A program made the translations under genes and the position numbers. A stretch of 64,000 nucleotides of DNA, taken from contig JAFRAC010000003.1 of the NCBI GenBank assembly GCA_017405595.1, positions 1-64,000 on the forward strand. The letters run 5' to 3'. The notes under the pieces were generated by a model that was not told the DNA's origin, did not search any database, and saw only the letters and a list, made by a program, of their open reading frames with translations. The first letter of the stretch is position 1. Each line of letters opens with the position of its first letter. This DNA is from Thermoguttaceae bacterium (GTDB taxonomy: Bacteria; Planctomycetota; Planctomycetia; Pirellulales; Thermoguttaceae). Positions 1-8,204 of the stretch are shown piece by piece.

Positions 1-2841
1 GATTTTGATATCCCAATCCTTCAATGGAGTTCCAATCGCCTCAATTTTCCGTTTAATCGACTGCTCGATCGGATTAAGAATCACCCAGCTGTCGCTCGTT
101 GTAAAAGCGCATTCTGTGGCATGTTGTCTAAAGAAACCGCTCAGATCATTTCGACAACCTTCTTTTGCAATGCAGGAACAGGTTTTTCCCGTGTTATCAT
201 TCGATTTTGCAAAAAGAAGTATGTTCGTATCAACAGTAGCCGATTCAAATACTTTTGGGCCTAAATCGATCAAAAGTTCCGGATTCGTTTTGTTAGCGAG
301 AAATTCGCGCAATAGTTTTCCATAATCCGCCCGCATCCATTTATTCGATGTGATAAAACACAGATGACCGTTTTCTTTGAGTAACTGCCAGCCGCGCTCA
401 TAGAAAAGGCAATAGATATCTCCCGTCCGTTTAAACGTCTCAAACTTTTCATCTTCGTATAAGTCGGCTAATTTACCTCCATCTGACTGAAGTTGGATAT
501 ATGGAGGATTACCTATCACAATATCAAAACCGTCTTTTATGGCAAACATCCAATCGGGGTCGAAAAAATCAGCCGTATTATTAAGTTCTGAAGAATTCCA
601 AGAGATAAGTTTTTCTGCAATCCGCGTTGCTTCGTCTGAGTATTTTCCACGATTTTGCTCTTTAACAATTTCCGATTTGAGTATCTTAATTCTCGCGTCA
701 ATCCGTTTCCGCTCTGGCTCGTTTGCATCGATCTTAATTTCTTCCTGGCGAGTAGGCTCTTCAAGAAAATTCTGCTGAACGTCCCGTTGAACAAGAGACT
801 GTATATCCGGGCTCGCCACTGCAAGGCGCTTTTTCTGGAGTTCTTCAACTTCTTTTTGTAATCTTTCGATTTTTTCAGGGTTTGGTTCACTTGAGTTCGC
901 AAGAAGTAATTCTTTAATCTTTTGCCGAAGTGCTTTTTCCTTTTTTTGAAGCTGCTTTTTCTCAGTCCGGTTCTTAGGACAGATTAAATTTTGGCTTATT
1001 TCAAAAAGCTCTTGTCGAATGTCTGAAACCCCATCAAAGTCCAGAACCCTGTCACCTTTGTTAAGGCTTATGAGCGAATTGGCCGCGACAAAACGGGTTT
1101 CCAGGTTCGGTAATGGTTTAATACCGTAATTATTTGTGGTGTCCTCCAAAATAGGTTCCTGTTCGCAAATCAGTGAAATGAAAAAACGTAGCTTCGAGAT
1201 CTGTACAGCGATATTCTGAATATCGACTCCGTAAAGACACTTTTCGATCAAGTGCATTTTTGTTTCATATTCATCCAATTGGGTTTTAGAAAGTTTACGG
1301 AGAATAGTTACGATTCGGTTTAATGCTCCAACCGGAAAGGCGCCGGAACCACAGGCAGGGTCGAGAATTTTCACGCAACGAAGAAGCCGTGAGAACTCTT
1401 TTCTTGCCCGATCGTTTTCTTCAATTTGCTTTGGTAGTTGATCATCGCGAATCAAAGACTCGAGAACATCTTTTTCGTATTTGTATATGGAGTTTGATTT
1501 GAGGTAGGCGACGAGACTTTCATCTACCATATAATCGACGATTTCACGAGGAGTATAGAATGAACCGGACTCATTACGTGCGGTCTGCTGAGTTTCGGGG
1601 TTATACGCTCCAAGAAGATTCTCAAAAACCTTACCAAGGAGTTCTGGATCAAGTGCAACCGTTTGGTCAAGTGCCGTATTTTCCTCAACTGTAAAATTAT
1701 AGCGTTCCAAAAGAGGGATAATTCCCTTTGCCTCATCGAAGAAAAGTGCGTTTGGTAATCTGGCAGATTTTCGTCTACTAAATCCATCAACATAGACAAC
1801 TGGGGTATTTTCGACTTCATCCTTTTTATCAAGGCATTCAAAGAGCCCACCGTTCAGGTAAGGGACCTTTTTGAAGAGGGCTAGAATCTCGTTGTTACTG
1901 CACTTGAATTCCTCAGCATGACGGTAGAGTGTAGAAACACCATAATCACGAGCTTTCGCTTGATTAAACGCATTGGCTGGTGCTGCAAAGGCGCGTTCAC
2001 CAATTTCACGGTTAAGCGTGGCAAAGAATAGATTTTGCAGATAACACTTATAATAAGTACATTGCTTCATATCATATGGCTTGAAATTCTTAAGTTTTTC
2101 AGCCACTTTCGCAGGTTTGAAGAGCTCGTCCGGCACTAGGCCTTTCTGTTTGATGAACCAGACAAAGACTAAGCGAGTGATCAAACGGATAAGATGTTCT
2201 TGGAGTGCCTGATTCTTGTCCGGTGCAGTATCGAGATTTGGGTAGTAAGCATTAATTTCATCTGAGGCTGCCCATTGGTACCAGTCGAAAAGTTCCCTGT
2301 AGAATTGCTTCGTCAGTGCTTCAACGGAAAAAGCCTCTTCAACCTTATCAAGAGTCACATTGGGTTCTGTTTGAAGCTTTTGAAAGCGTTGAATAGCGGT
2401 TAGACAATGGCTATCGGGACCAAGAATATATGTATATCGCCTTGGATTAGTTCGTCTTTCCCGTATTTTCCCATCATCACTAAATTGAAAAGAACTGCGA
2501 ACAAAAGTAAAACGATAGGAAGATTCCTTTTTTGAATGAAATACACCAATCGCAGCGTCAGCATTACTTGTGGCCAGCCAGCGAACTAAGCTGTTATTCA
2601 GCGTAACGCGGTTTTTTCTTAATACAATATTGGGCTGAACTTCAACGTCGAAAAATAGAATTTTTTCTCCATTAAGATCTGCCGAGCCCACCTCGTAACT
2701 ATTTTTAATCGCATTATTCTTCGTATCAAGTTGAACGGGACGTTTAAATAACTCGCATTTATTGAACAAAACGGCATATATATCTTGCCAGTTAGAAAGC
2801 TTGTATTCTTGAAGAAGACTTTGCGCGAAATCGACGGACAT
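1..2841 (-). CDS. Eco57I-like N6-adenine DNA methyltransferase, 3' end outside window
   Basis: The frame is open from the ATG at 2841 through position 1 (947 codons), so the C-terminus, where a target-recognition domain would lie, is missing. AGGAG sits 8 nt before the ATG. It carries GSFYTPREIVDYM, then motif I DPACGSGAF near residue 497 and motif IV GNPPYIQ near residue 777, the order of gamma-class adenine methylases of the type IIG/PglX kind. Between the two motifs is a long charged coiled-coil insertion (roughly residues 640-740). The N-terminal ~180 residues contain FFDVEV followed by an NRV segment, which recalls the region before the methylase in type IIG enzymes but has no clear E-x-K nuclease signature. 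It lies 20 nt behind the PLD-helicase and is probably co-transcribed with it. Host-DNA marking for a defence system is inferred. Confidence 0.88.
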   Translation of the reverse strand, partial: MSVDFAQSLLQEYKLSNWQDIYAVLFNKCELFKRPVQLDTKNNAIKNSYEVGSADLNGEKILFFDVEVQPNIVLRKNRVTLNNSLVRWLATSNADAAIGVFHSKKESSYRFTFVRSSFQFSDDGKIRERRTNPRRYTYILGPDSHCLTAIQRFQKLQTEPNVTLDKVEEAFSVEALTKQFYRELFDWYQWAASDEINAYYPNLDTAPDKNQALQEHLIRLITRLVFVWFIKQKGLVPDELFKPAKVAEKLKNFKPYDMKQCTYYKCYLQNLFFATLNREIGERAFAAPANAFNQAKARDYGVSTLYRHAEEFKCSNNEILALFKKVPYLNGGLFECLDKKDEVENTPVVYVDGFSRRKSARLPNALFFDEAKGIIPLLERYNFTVEENTALDQTVALDPELLGKVFENLLGAYNPETQQTARNESGSFYTPREIVDYMVDESLVAYLKSNSIYKYEKDVLESLIRDDQLPKQIEENDRARKEFSRLLRCVKILDPACGSGAFPVGALNRIVTILRKLSKTQLDEYETKMHLIEKCLYGVDIQNIAVQISKLRFFISLICEQEPILEDTTNNYGIKPLPNLETRFVAANSLISLNKGDRVLDFDGVSDIRQELFEISQNLICPKNRTEKKQLQKKEKALRQKIKELLLANSSEPNPEKIERLQKEVEELQKKRLAVASPDIQSLVQRDVQQNFLEEPTRQEEIKIDANEPERKRIDARIKILKSEIVKEQNRGKYSDEATRIAEKLISWNSSELNNTADFFDPDWMFAIKDGFDIVIGNPPYIQLQSDGGKLADLYEDEKFETFKRTGDIYCLFYERGWQLLKENGHLCFITSNKWMRADYGKLLREFLANKTNPELLIDLGPKVFESATVDTNILLFAKSNDNTGKTCSCIAKEGCRNDLSGFFRQHATECAFTTSDSWVILNPIEQSIKRKIEAIGTPLKDWDIKI

Positions 2842-2861
2842 CTTGTTGCTCCTATTATGGC

Positions 2862-5800
2862 CTACAGGTTAAGATTGACGAATGTTTCCGAAATTACGAT
2901 ATTTGGTGATCCAACAGAGTCAATGGTTTCACGTCTTTGGTTATCTTCAGCCTCATTTCCTCTCCCAACATATTTCTGAATAATCTCCAAGAGCTTAGGA
3001 AGACACTCTATTGGTTTCAAATTACTTTTGAACACCTTGTTAATCTCTTTGTATAAGTTAGTGTATGTCTTTTTGTTAATCAGATCGATCGCATTATTGA
3101 AAAGTGCTTTTTCTTTGTCATTGACAATGTTTTCGCGCAACATCCCCCTTAGATATTTGATTGCTTGTTTTTCTTGAATCGTAAGGGATCTCGATGAAAC
3201 CTGACGTTTAGAAGCATCATCTTCAAGTTGTTTTTCAAATGATTCAAGAAACTGTTTAACATGTTTGTAATGACTATCGGGGATACTGAGTCTAGGTTCA
3301 TCTACTTGGCATTTTAAAAGTTTCTCGGCCTCTAAAAAGCTAATCACTTCAGGTTCTTTATCAGCAGAAACCGCGAAAAAGACATCCCGTTTTGTGTTTT
3401 TTAGATAGGCAACAGTTGATTCCGCTGGGAATTTCTCTTTTGCCTCCGGATTTTCTGCGCGTCCAGTTCGAATTTTTAAAGGAAGATCTTTGATCCTTTT
3501 ATAATCTTCAGGATTTTCTTCTACGAATTTTCGAAGCCAAAGGAGGATCGCAAGTTGTTGATCTTGCTCTTCTGTTGGATTGGTACTAAAGAGACCGAAA
3601 GATTCTGCCTTTTCATCATCAGGCGAATAGATTTGACTGTCGTTACCAAGAGCATGGTGAAATGCTAACAGTTTTCTTTTCGCTGTCTTCTCTAGATTGA
3701 TGGTATCGTTGACCTCGGCAGTTGGGAAGAAGTTGTAAATGCTAATGAACTTATTCGATGAACCGATTCGGTTGATGCGGCCAATACGTTGCATGAGCCG
3801 TGTTGAATTCCAAGGTGTATCGTAATTTACAATAAGTCCTGCCCTGTGAAGGTTTATTCCTTCAGCCAGCACCTCGGTGCAGACAATGATATCGTAATCG
3901 TTTTTTTGGAGTTCCCTCTCGTAGTTCGCATCAAAATTCTCGGCGATTTTTTCACGCATACTATTTCGATTACTAGCACTTACAGTAATTAGCCTTGTAA
4001 ATCCATCATGCCGCAATCGGTTTTCAAGATAATTCGTTGTATCTTCTGACTCTGAAAAGACAACAACTTTTCCCGATGGATTCTCTTTCTTGCTAAGAAG
4101 TCTTGATTTAAGTGAATCAAGGAACTTGTCATATTTTGGATCATCATGAACATTTTCCCATTCAGTCCACAGCTCCTCCAAAACCTCTTTGTCCTGACTT
4201 AATAGTTCTCGGAAATTAGACTCAAAGTTATCAGTAGTAAATTTTTCTGCGTCTTCTTTTTTTTCGAAGATTTCTTGAAGCTTATCATCTTCCCCGTTCA
4301 ATACCAAACTCGTTACATTAACCTTGTTTAGGACATATACACAGTTATCATCAAGCATTTTAAGAAGTGCGTATACACTATCCAGAAAACGTTTCAAAGA
4401 AAGTTTGAACGCGAAGAAACTGCTGTCTAACCGTTTTATGAGAATATTCTTCATCATTCCTGCAAGTTGGATAGACGCGTTTACAGCCACATTTTTTTTG
4501 TATTTCTGTTGGAACTCTGGTTTTAGATAAGCCAAAACCATATAACGACTATAATTAAGTCTCTTACTTAGACATTCTAAAGTTTTGTCAAACAACTGTT
4601 CTAAATTATTGTTCAACTTGTAAAGCATCTGAACGGGTGTGCGCGATTCAGGAAAAAAAATGTGTTGCTTCGCAAGATCAATTTTGTAAGCATCGTTATT
4701 CATTAGGTCTGTTCTTGTTCTTCGAACGGTAAGCGGAAAGATGATATTGTCTCGCAGTTCTTTATTGATTTTTCTGATTTCTTTTTTGGCTTCTTTGTTA
4801 TCAAGCTTTTTCGTGGTATCGTAGCGTCTAATAAGCGGGTTGAAAAAGTCTTCAAGATTCGGAAGATCCAGATCTGTATCCCTGGGAATTTGAAACAGAT
4901 ATGTCAAACTTCGAATATCAGCAGGTCCATTATTCTGCGGTGTTGCGGAAATGAGGATGACTTTTTTTCGGTCAGGAGCTTTTCCTAATGTGCTTCCAAC
5001 CGAACTTGGCGACAAACAGAGACGTTGAAGGTCATCATAACCATCTGTTTTTTGATTTCTGAACTTATGAGCTTCGTCAACTATGACAAGGTCATAAGTA
5101 TTAAATCGTCTTTCTTCCTTGTGAATACTTCCGTTGGTAATGATTTTGCATGACTTTAAACCAAAGTCATCGACAGTATTTTCCCAGACTTCTTTAAGGG
5201 CGGGTGGACAGATAATCAGAATTTTTGATATGTGATCGGGATAGCCGTTACCGTAAAAGAATTTCTTTGCTATCAAAAGGGCAACTACAGTTTTTCCCAA
5301 ACCAACAACATCGGCTAGGAAAAAACCATTGTATCGGCACAGCTTTTCATACCCCTGATTAACCGCATCAATCTGGTAAGACAATTGCTTGTAATTGCGC
5401 GGTAAGTCAATTCCATCTGTCGAGTAATCGATGTTTCTGCCAAAGTAGGAGATTAACATCTTGATGTATATTTCAAAGGGTGTGACTTGATCGTTAAGAT
5501 GAGTTGTTGTTTTTAATGTTTCGATTTCGACTGGTCGAATTTCCGCTGCTTCATTCCAGAGCTTTTCAAATTCACTTTTTGCAAATTCAACATCTTCGTA
5601 TTCTTGTAGTTGAACATTAAATTCGTAGTTTGAAATTGAACTTGCGCCAAGTCCAGCTTCCGTCAAGTTTGAGGAACCGGTAATCACATAGCCTGAATTA
5701 TGTTCATTCCACTTTTTTGGCCGAAAAATATAGATTTTTGCATGAAGCTTGCCCGTTTTGTGGGCACGTATTTCAATCTTTCCTGTTGCGACATCTTCCA

Positions 5801-6140
5801 CGAAAAGTTTAATTCCATTTTCGATTTCAGCCGAATAACCACAGGTTGCGATGTCTTTTTGAAAAACAGAAAGAGCTTCTTTAACTGTTTCCTCGTCATC
5901 CCCTTTCCACAGGAGTCCCTTTTCATTGTATTTCGCAATAATATGATCTGCGTTGATACCAACAAGAATTCTGACGTGAGGAACTTTATCTAAAAAAGGG
6001 CGTATCGCAAAATAACCAGAAGAATAAAAATATCCGACAAGTGCGTCAAAGTAGTCTATGTTCTCATGATTTTCGAATATCCCCTTAAATTTATTTAAAA
6101 GTGTATTGTTACCTTCGTTCGTGAAAAAACGAGTTGCCAT
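2862..6140 (-). CDS. PLD-family nuclease fused to SNF2/DEAH helicase
   Basis: The protein is 1092 residues. The N-terminus is a phospholipase D-like domain with H133-x-K135, GSSN ending at N158, and E173. This H-K-N-E set matches the single-motif PLD nucleases such as BfiI; the Asp of the classical HKD motif is absent. The helicase follows: GLGKT (Walker A), VDEAH (Walker B), LISATPQNN (motif III) and, in the second RecA lobe, AEGINLH and QRIGRINRIG (motifs V-VI), which is the SNF2 pattern. The middle holds a long helical region. The C-terminal ~250 residues are charged and unassigned. With the methylase next to it, a DNA-translocating restriction or defence effector is the likely role. The ATG at 6140 follows a GGGGGC stretch. 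Confidence 0.9.
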   Translation of the reverse strand: MATRFFTNEGNNTLLNKFKGIFENHENIDYFDALVGYFYSSGYFAIRPFLDKVPHVRILVGINADHIIAKYNEKGLLWKGDDEETVKEALSVFQKDIATCGYSAEIENGIKLFVEDVATGKIEIRAHKTGKLHAKIYIFRPKKWNEHNSGYVITGSSNLTEAGLGASSISNYEFNVQLQEYEDVEFAKSEFEKLWNEAAEIRPVEIETLKTTTHLNDQVTPFEIYIKMLISYFGRNIDYSTDGIDLPRNYKQLSYQIDAVNQGYEKLCRYNGFFLADVVGLGKTVVALLIAKKFFYGNGYPDHISKILIICPPALKEVWENTVDDFGLKSCKIITNGSIHKEERRFNTYDLVIVDEAHKFRNQKTDGYDDLQRLCLSPSSVGSTLGKAPDRKKVILISATPQNNGPADIRSLTYLFQIPRDTDLDLPNLEDFFNPLIRRYDTTKKLDNKEAKKEIRKINKELRDNIIFPLTVRRTRTDLMNNDAYKIDLAKQHIFFPESRTPVQMLYKLNNNLEQLFDKTLECLSKRLNYSRYMVLAYLKPEFQQKYKKNVAVNASIQLAGMMKNILIKRLDSSFFAFKLSLKRFLDSVYALLKMLDDNCVYVLNKVNVTSLVLNGEDDKLQEIFEKKEDAEKFTTDNFESNFRELLSQDKEVLEELWTEWENVHDDPKYDKFLDSLKSRLLSKKENPSGKVVVFSESEDTTNYLENRLRHDGFTRLITVSASNRNSMREKIAENFDANYERELQKNDYDIIVCTEVLAEGINLHRAGLIVNYDTPWNSTRLMQRIGRINRIGSSNKFISIYNFFPTAEVNDTINLEKTAKRKLLAFHHALGNDSQIYSPDDEKAESFGLFSTNPTEEQDQQLAILLWLRKFVEENPEDYKRIKDLPLKIRTGRAENPEAKEKFPAESTVAYLKNTKRDVFFAVSADKEPEVISFLEAEKLLKCQVDEPRLSIPDSHYKHVKQFLESFEKQLEDDASKRQVSSRSLTIQEKQAIKYLRGMLRENIVNDKEKALFNNAIDLINKKTYTNLYKEINKVFKSNLKPIECLPKLLEIIQKYVGRGNEAEDNQRRETIDSVGSPNIVISETFVNLNL

Positions 6141-6657
6141 CTAATATGCCCCCAAACGCTCTTGTTTTAACTTTTACATGATTGGGCTGACAGTAAAATA
6201 TCAGCCGCAGTAGCCCTGACCCCTATCCAATTATATCGGGACAAAAACCGGCGGACAATAGGATTTTGTCATGTTTTTTAAAAGAAAGAAAAGACAGAGG
6301 GTGAAGGAACGGAAAAGAATGAATTTTATCCAAACCAGTCCGGCTGTAGGGGATTCCGTTAGGTTTTCCGTGGCATTCTCGCCTTCTTCTTCATCAATTC
6401 CTGAAATCTCTTTGACGGGCCAGTGGTTACCCATACTCTTTGTCAATCCGAACGGTCTTTTTCGGCTTTTTCCGCTGGACGAGATTCAGAACTCTGAAAT
6501 GTTCGGTTTTGCAAATGACGCGGGGGGGCAGAATCGTGGCGGGTAAATACGATAAAACGGGCTCAGGCAGATATTAAGTTTTCAAACGCCGGGAAGAGGC
6601 AGAAACATACTTGGAACCGACATCATAAAATTACCACCTGAAAGAGGGAATATTCCG
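6141..6657. other. Intergenic gap inside the defence island
   Basis: About 520 bp with no convincing gene. Short open frames on both strands (6231-6446 minus, 6271-6546 plus) lack a good ribosome-binding site and recognisable content. Apart from the promoter at 6230-6258 I see no repeat, att site or terminator. Confidence 0.4.
6230..6258 (-). promoter_or_regulatory. Sigma70-type promoter for the PLD-helicase/methylase pair
   Basis: On the minus strand TTGTCC (6253-6258) is followed after 17 nt by a perfect TATAAT (6230-6235). This puts a start near 6223 and a leader of about 80 nt before the ATG at 6140. It suggests the helicase and methylase form a unit separate from the upstream GHKL operon. 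Confidence 0.45.
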
Positions 6658-7383
6658 CTACTGTCCCGATTTTCTAGCAAAGTTGAACTCCTTTCCCAGC
6701 AGCATGATTAGAGTGTCCGCGTCAATTTCGGTGAGATCATAGTTCTTTTCCAATTGGTGGATTCTGGGGAAAAATCTATATCTAAGCGAACCCGGTCTAT
6801 TCCTGCTTTTAATCATCCCTGCTTTAGGTTCCCCCTTACTTTCATCCCAATAAAGACGATCAATAACTTCAAATATATACTTGATACGTGTAATAAAGGT
6901 ACTGGACATGATAAACCAGCAGGCATCACTTATCACGTGAGGGGGAGTGTAACTCATAATTCGATTGCACTGAGGCGCTATTTCAATAATACGCCATGCT
7001 TGCTGTGCAAGGTGATTTCCTCGATCCCTATATGAAGAAAAATCAAAGATGTAACGTTTCTCCTCTTGAATTTTTCGTTTTCCCTCAGCATCCTGCGGAG
7101 CGACAGAATCAAAATAAAAGAGCGTCAGCCACGTCCATAATCCGCGGCTTCGTTCCAAATCGTGCATTTCCAACGGTTTCAATGTTGTGTGGAGGTATTC
7201 ACCGAGTTCTTGCTTTGTCGCAAAAGTGCGTTTTTCAACATCAATATCCTTGTCGGAAAGCTTCGTCAGCTTGGGGTCTTCAAGTACATTCCAGGGGGGA
7301 GTCAGAAACGGATCCTTCTTGCATTCCCTTAGGAATCTGCGAAAAGTTTCTATGCCCTCTTTTTCAAAATAGCGCAACTTCAT
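6658..7383 (-). CDS. DUF6339-like protein
   Basis: The protein is 241 residues, soluble, with no signal peptide. The central stretch with GLWTWLTLFYFD, a YRDRGNH segment and a C-terminal HVISDACWF region resembles what I recall of DUF6339, an uncharacterised family often seen beside ATPase and helicase genes in defence islands. The assignment comes from pattern memory, not a search. The start codon overlaps the stop of the preceding gene by 4 nt, so translation is probably coupled. No catalytic motif is apparent. Confidence 0.7.
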   Translation of the reverse strand: MKLRYFEKEGIETFRRFLRECKKDPFLTPPWNVLEDPKLTKLSDKDIDVEKRTFATKQELGEYLHTTLKPLEMHDLERSRGLWTWLTLFYFDSVAPQDAEGKRKIQEEKRYIFDFSSYRDRGNHLAQQAWRIIEIAPQCNRIMSYTPPHVISDACWFIMSSTFITRIKYIFEVIDRLYWDESKGEPKAGMIKSRNRPGSLRYRFFPRIHQLEKNYDLTEIDADTLIMLLGKEFNFARKSGQ

Positions 7384-8204
7384 AGGTCATCGTCCTCTAT
7401 GGAAAATATTTCCTTAAAAGTCTTTCTCATATCGCATTTAGAACAGAAGGCTTCAACAACTGTCTTGACCCACTGATTTGCCTCGTCGAAATCGAAAGTA
7501 TCGCCGTTGAAAACTTCCGGAACCTCCTCGTCTGGATGATCTTCAACAGCACAAAGCCCCTTCGCAAAATTGAGCCACTGTGTGTGCCAAGCGTCAACTG
7601 ACGCATCGTCATCTTCACCGTCATGGTTTTCGTAGAGCGCACGCAGAAGGATTGATCTGAGTATTGCCGGAAAAATTAGCGCCCTGGTGCTGGGTAAACT
7701 AAAAAATACCTCTGCATCCGGGACGGCGCTATTCGCTACAAGAGTAACTACGTTCCGATCAAAACTTAATTCCCAGAGGACATCCCCGAGATCTTTTTCC
7801 GCAAAGGCCAATAAACTCTGTGAGCCGTTTTTTCCCGTTTTTCCGAATTGGATCTTGATCCCTTCGGCCAGTCCCAGGATCCTTCTAGTCCTATCTCTTG
7901 GGGCAATAACCTTAATCGAGAGTATGAAACTCTTTGATTGTTCATGTCTAAGCTCTATTTCCTCTTTCGATGTATCATCGACTTTTTTCGAGACATCACC
8001 GACTTTGCCGATTTTAAAACGCTGGGTCCTGGCCGTTCCTGGGATGGAGAATTCAAAAATTACCTGGGCATCTTCCGGAAATCCTAAACCGAGTAGGTCC
8101 AGTTTTAGGATTTTGATTTTTCGCGGCTCTCCTTCAACCGCTTCAAGAAGGAAACATTCCCTTTTGATTTTGACTCTGTTTGTTGAATTAACTCGGCGTT
8201 TCAT
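7380..8204 (-). CDS. Unknown middle protein of GHKL-DUF-DUF6339 operon
   Basis: The protein is 274 residues and I do not recognise it. The N-terminal half is rich in beta-prone segments and basic residues; the C-terminal third is acidic (a run of E, D and H around residues 190-235) and ends in a short acidic tail. There are no membrane segments or cysteine clusters of note. It overlaps the GHKL gene upstream and the DUF6339-like gene downstream by 4 nt each. This fixed overlap implies stoichiometric co-expression and possibly a complex. Confidence 0.75.
   Translation of the reverse strand: MKRRVNSTNRVKIKRECFLLEAVEGEPRKIKILKLDLLGLGFPEDAQVIFEFSIPGTARTQRFKIGKVGDVSKKVDDTSKEEIELRHEQSKSFILSIKVIAPRDRTRRILGLAEGIKIQFGKTGKNGSQSLLAFAEKDLGDVLWELSFDRNVVTLVANSAVPDAEVFFSLPSTRALIFPAILRSILLRALYENHDGEDDDASVDAWHTQWLNFAKGLCAVEDHPDEEVPEVFNGDTFDFDEANQWVKTVVEAFCSKCDMRKTFKEIFSIEDDDL

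Noticed and set aside
6231-6546. Small genes in the gap between DUF6339-like gene and helicase
   Set aside because: The two overlapping frames on opposite strands have no ribosome-binding site and no recognisable content; one overlaps the helicase promoter.
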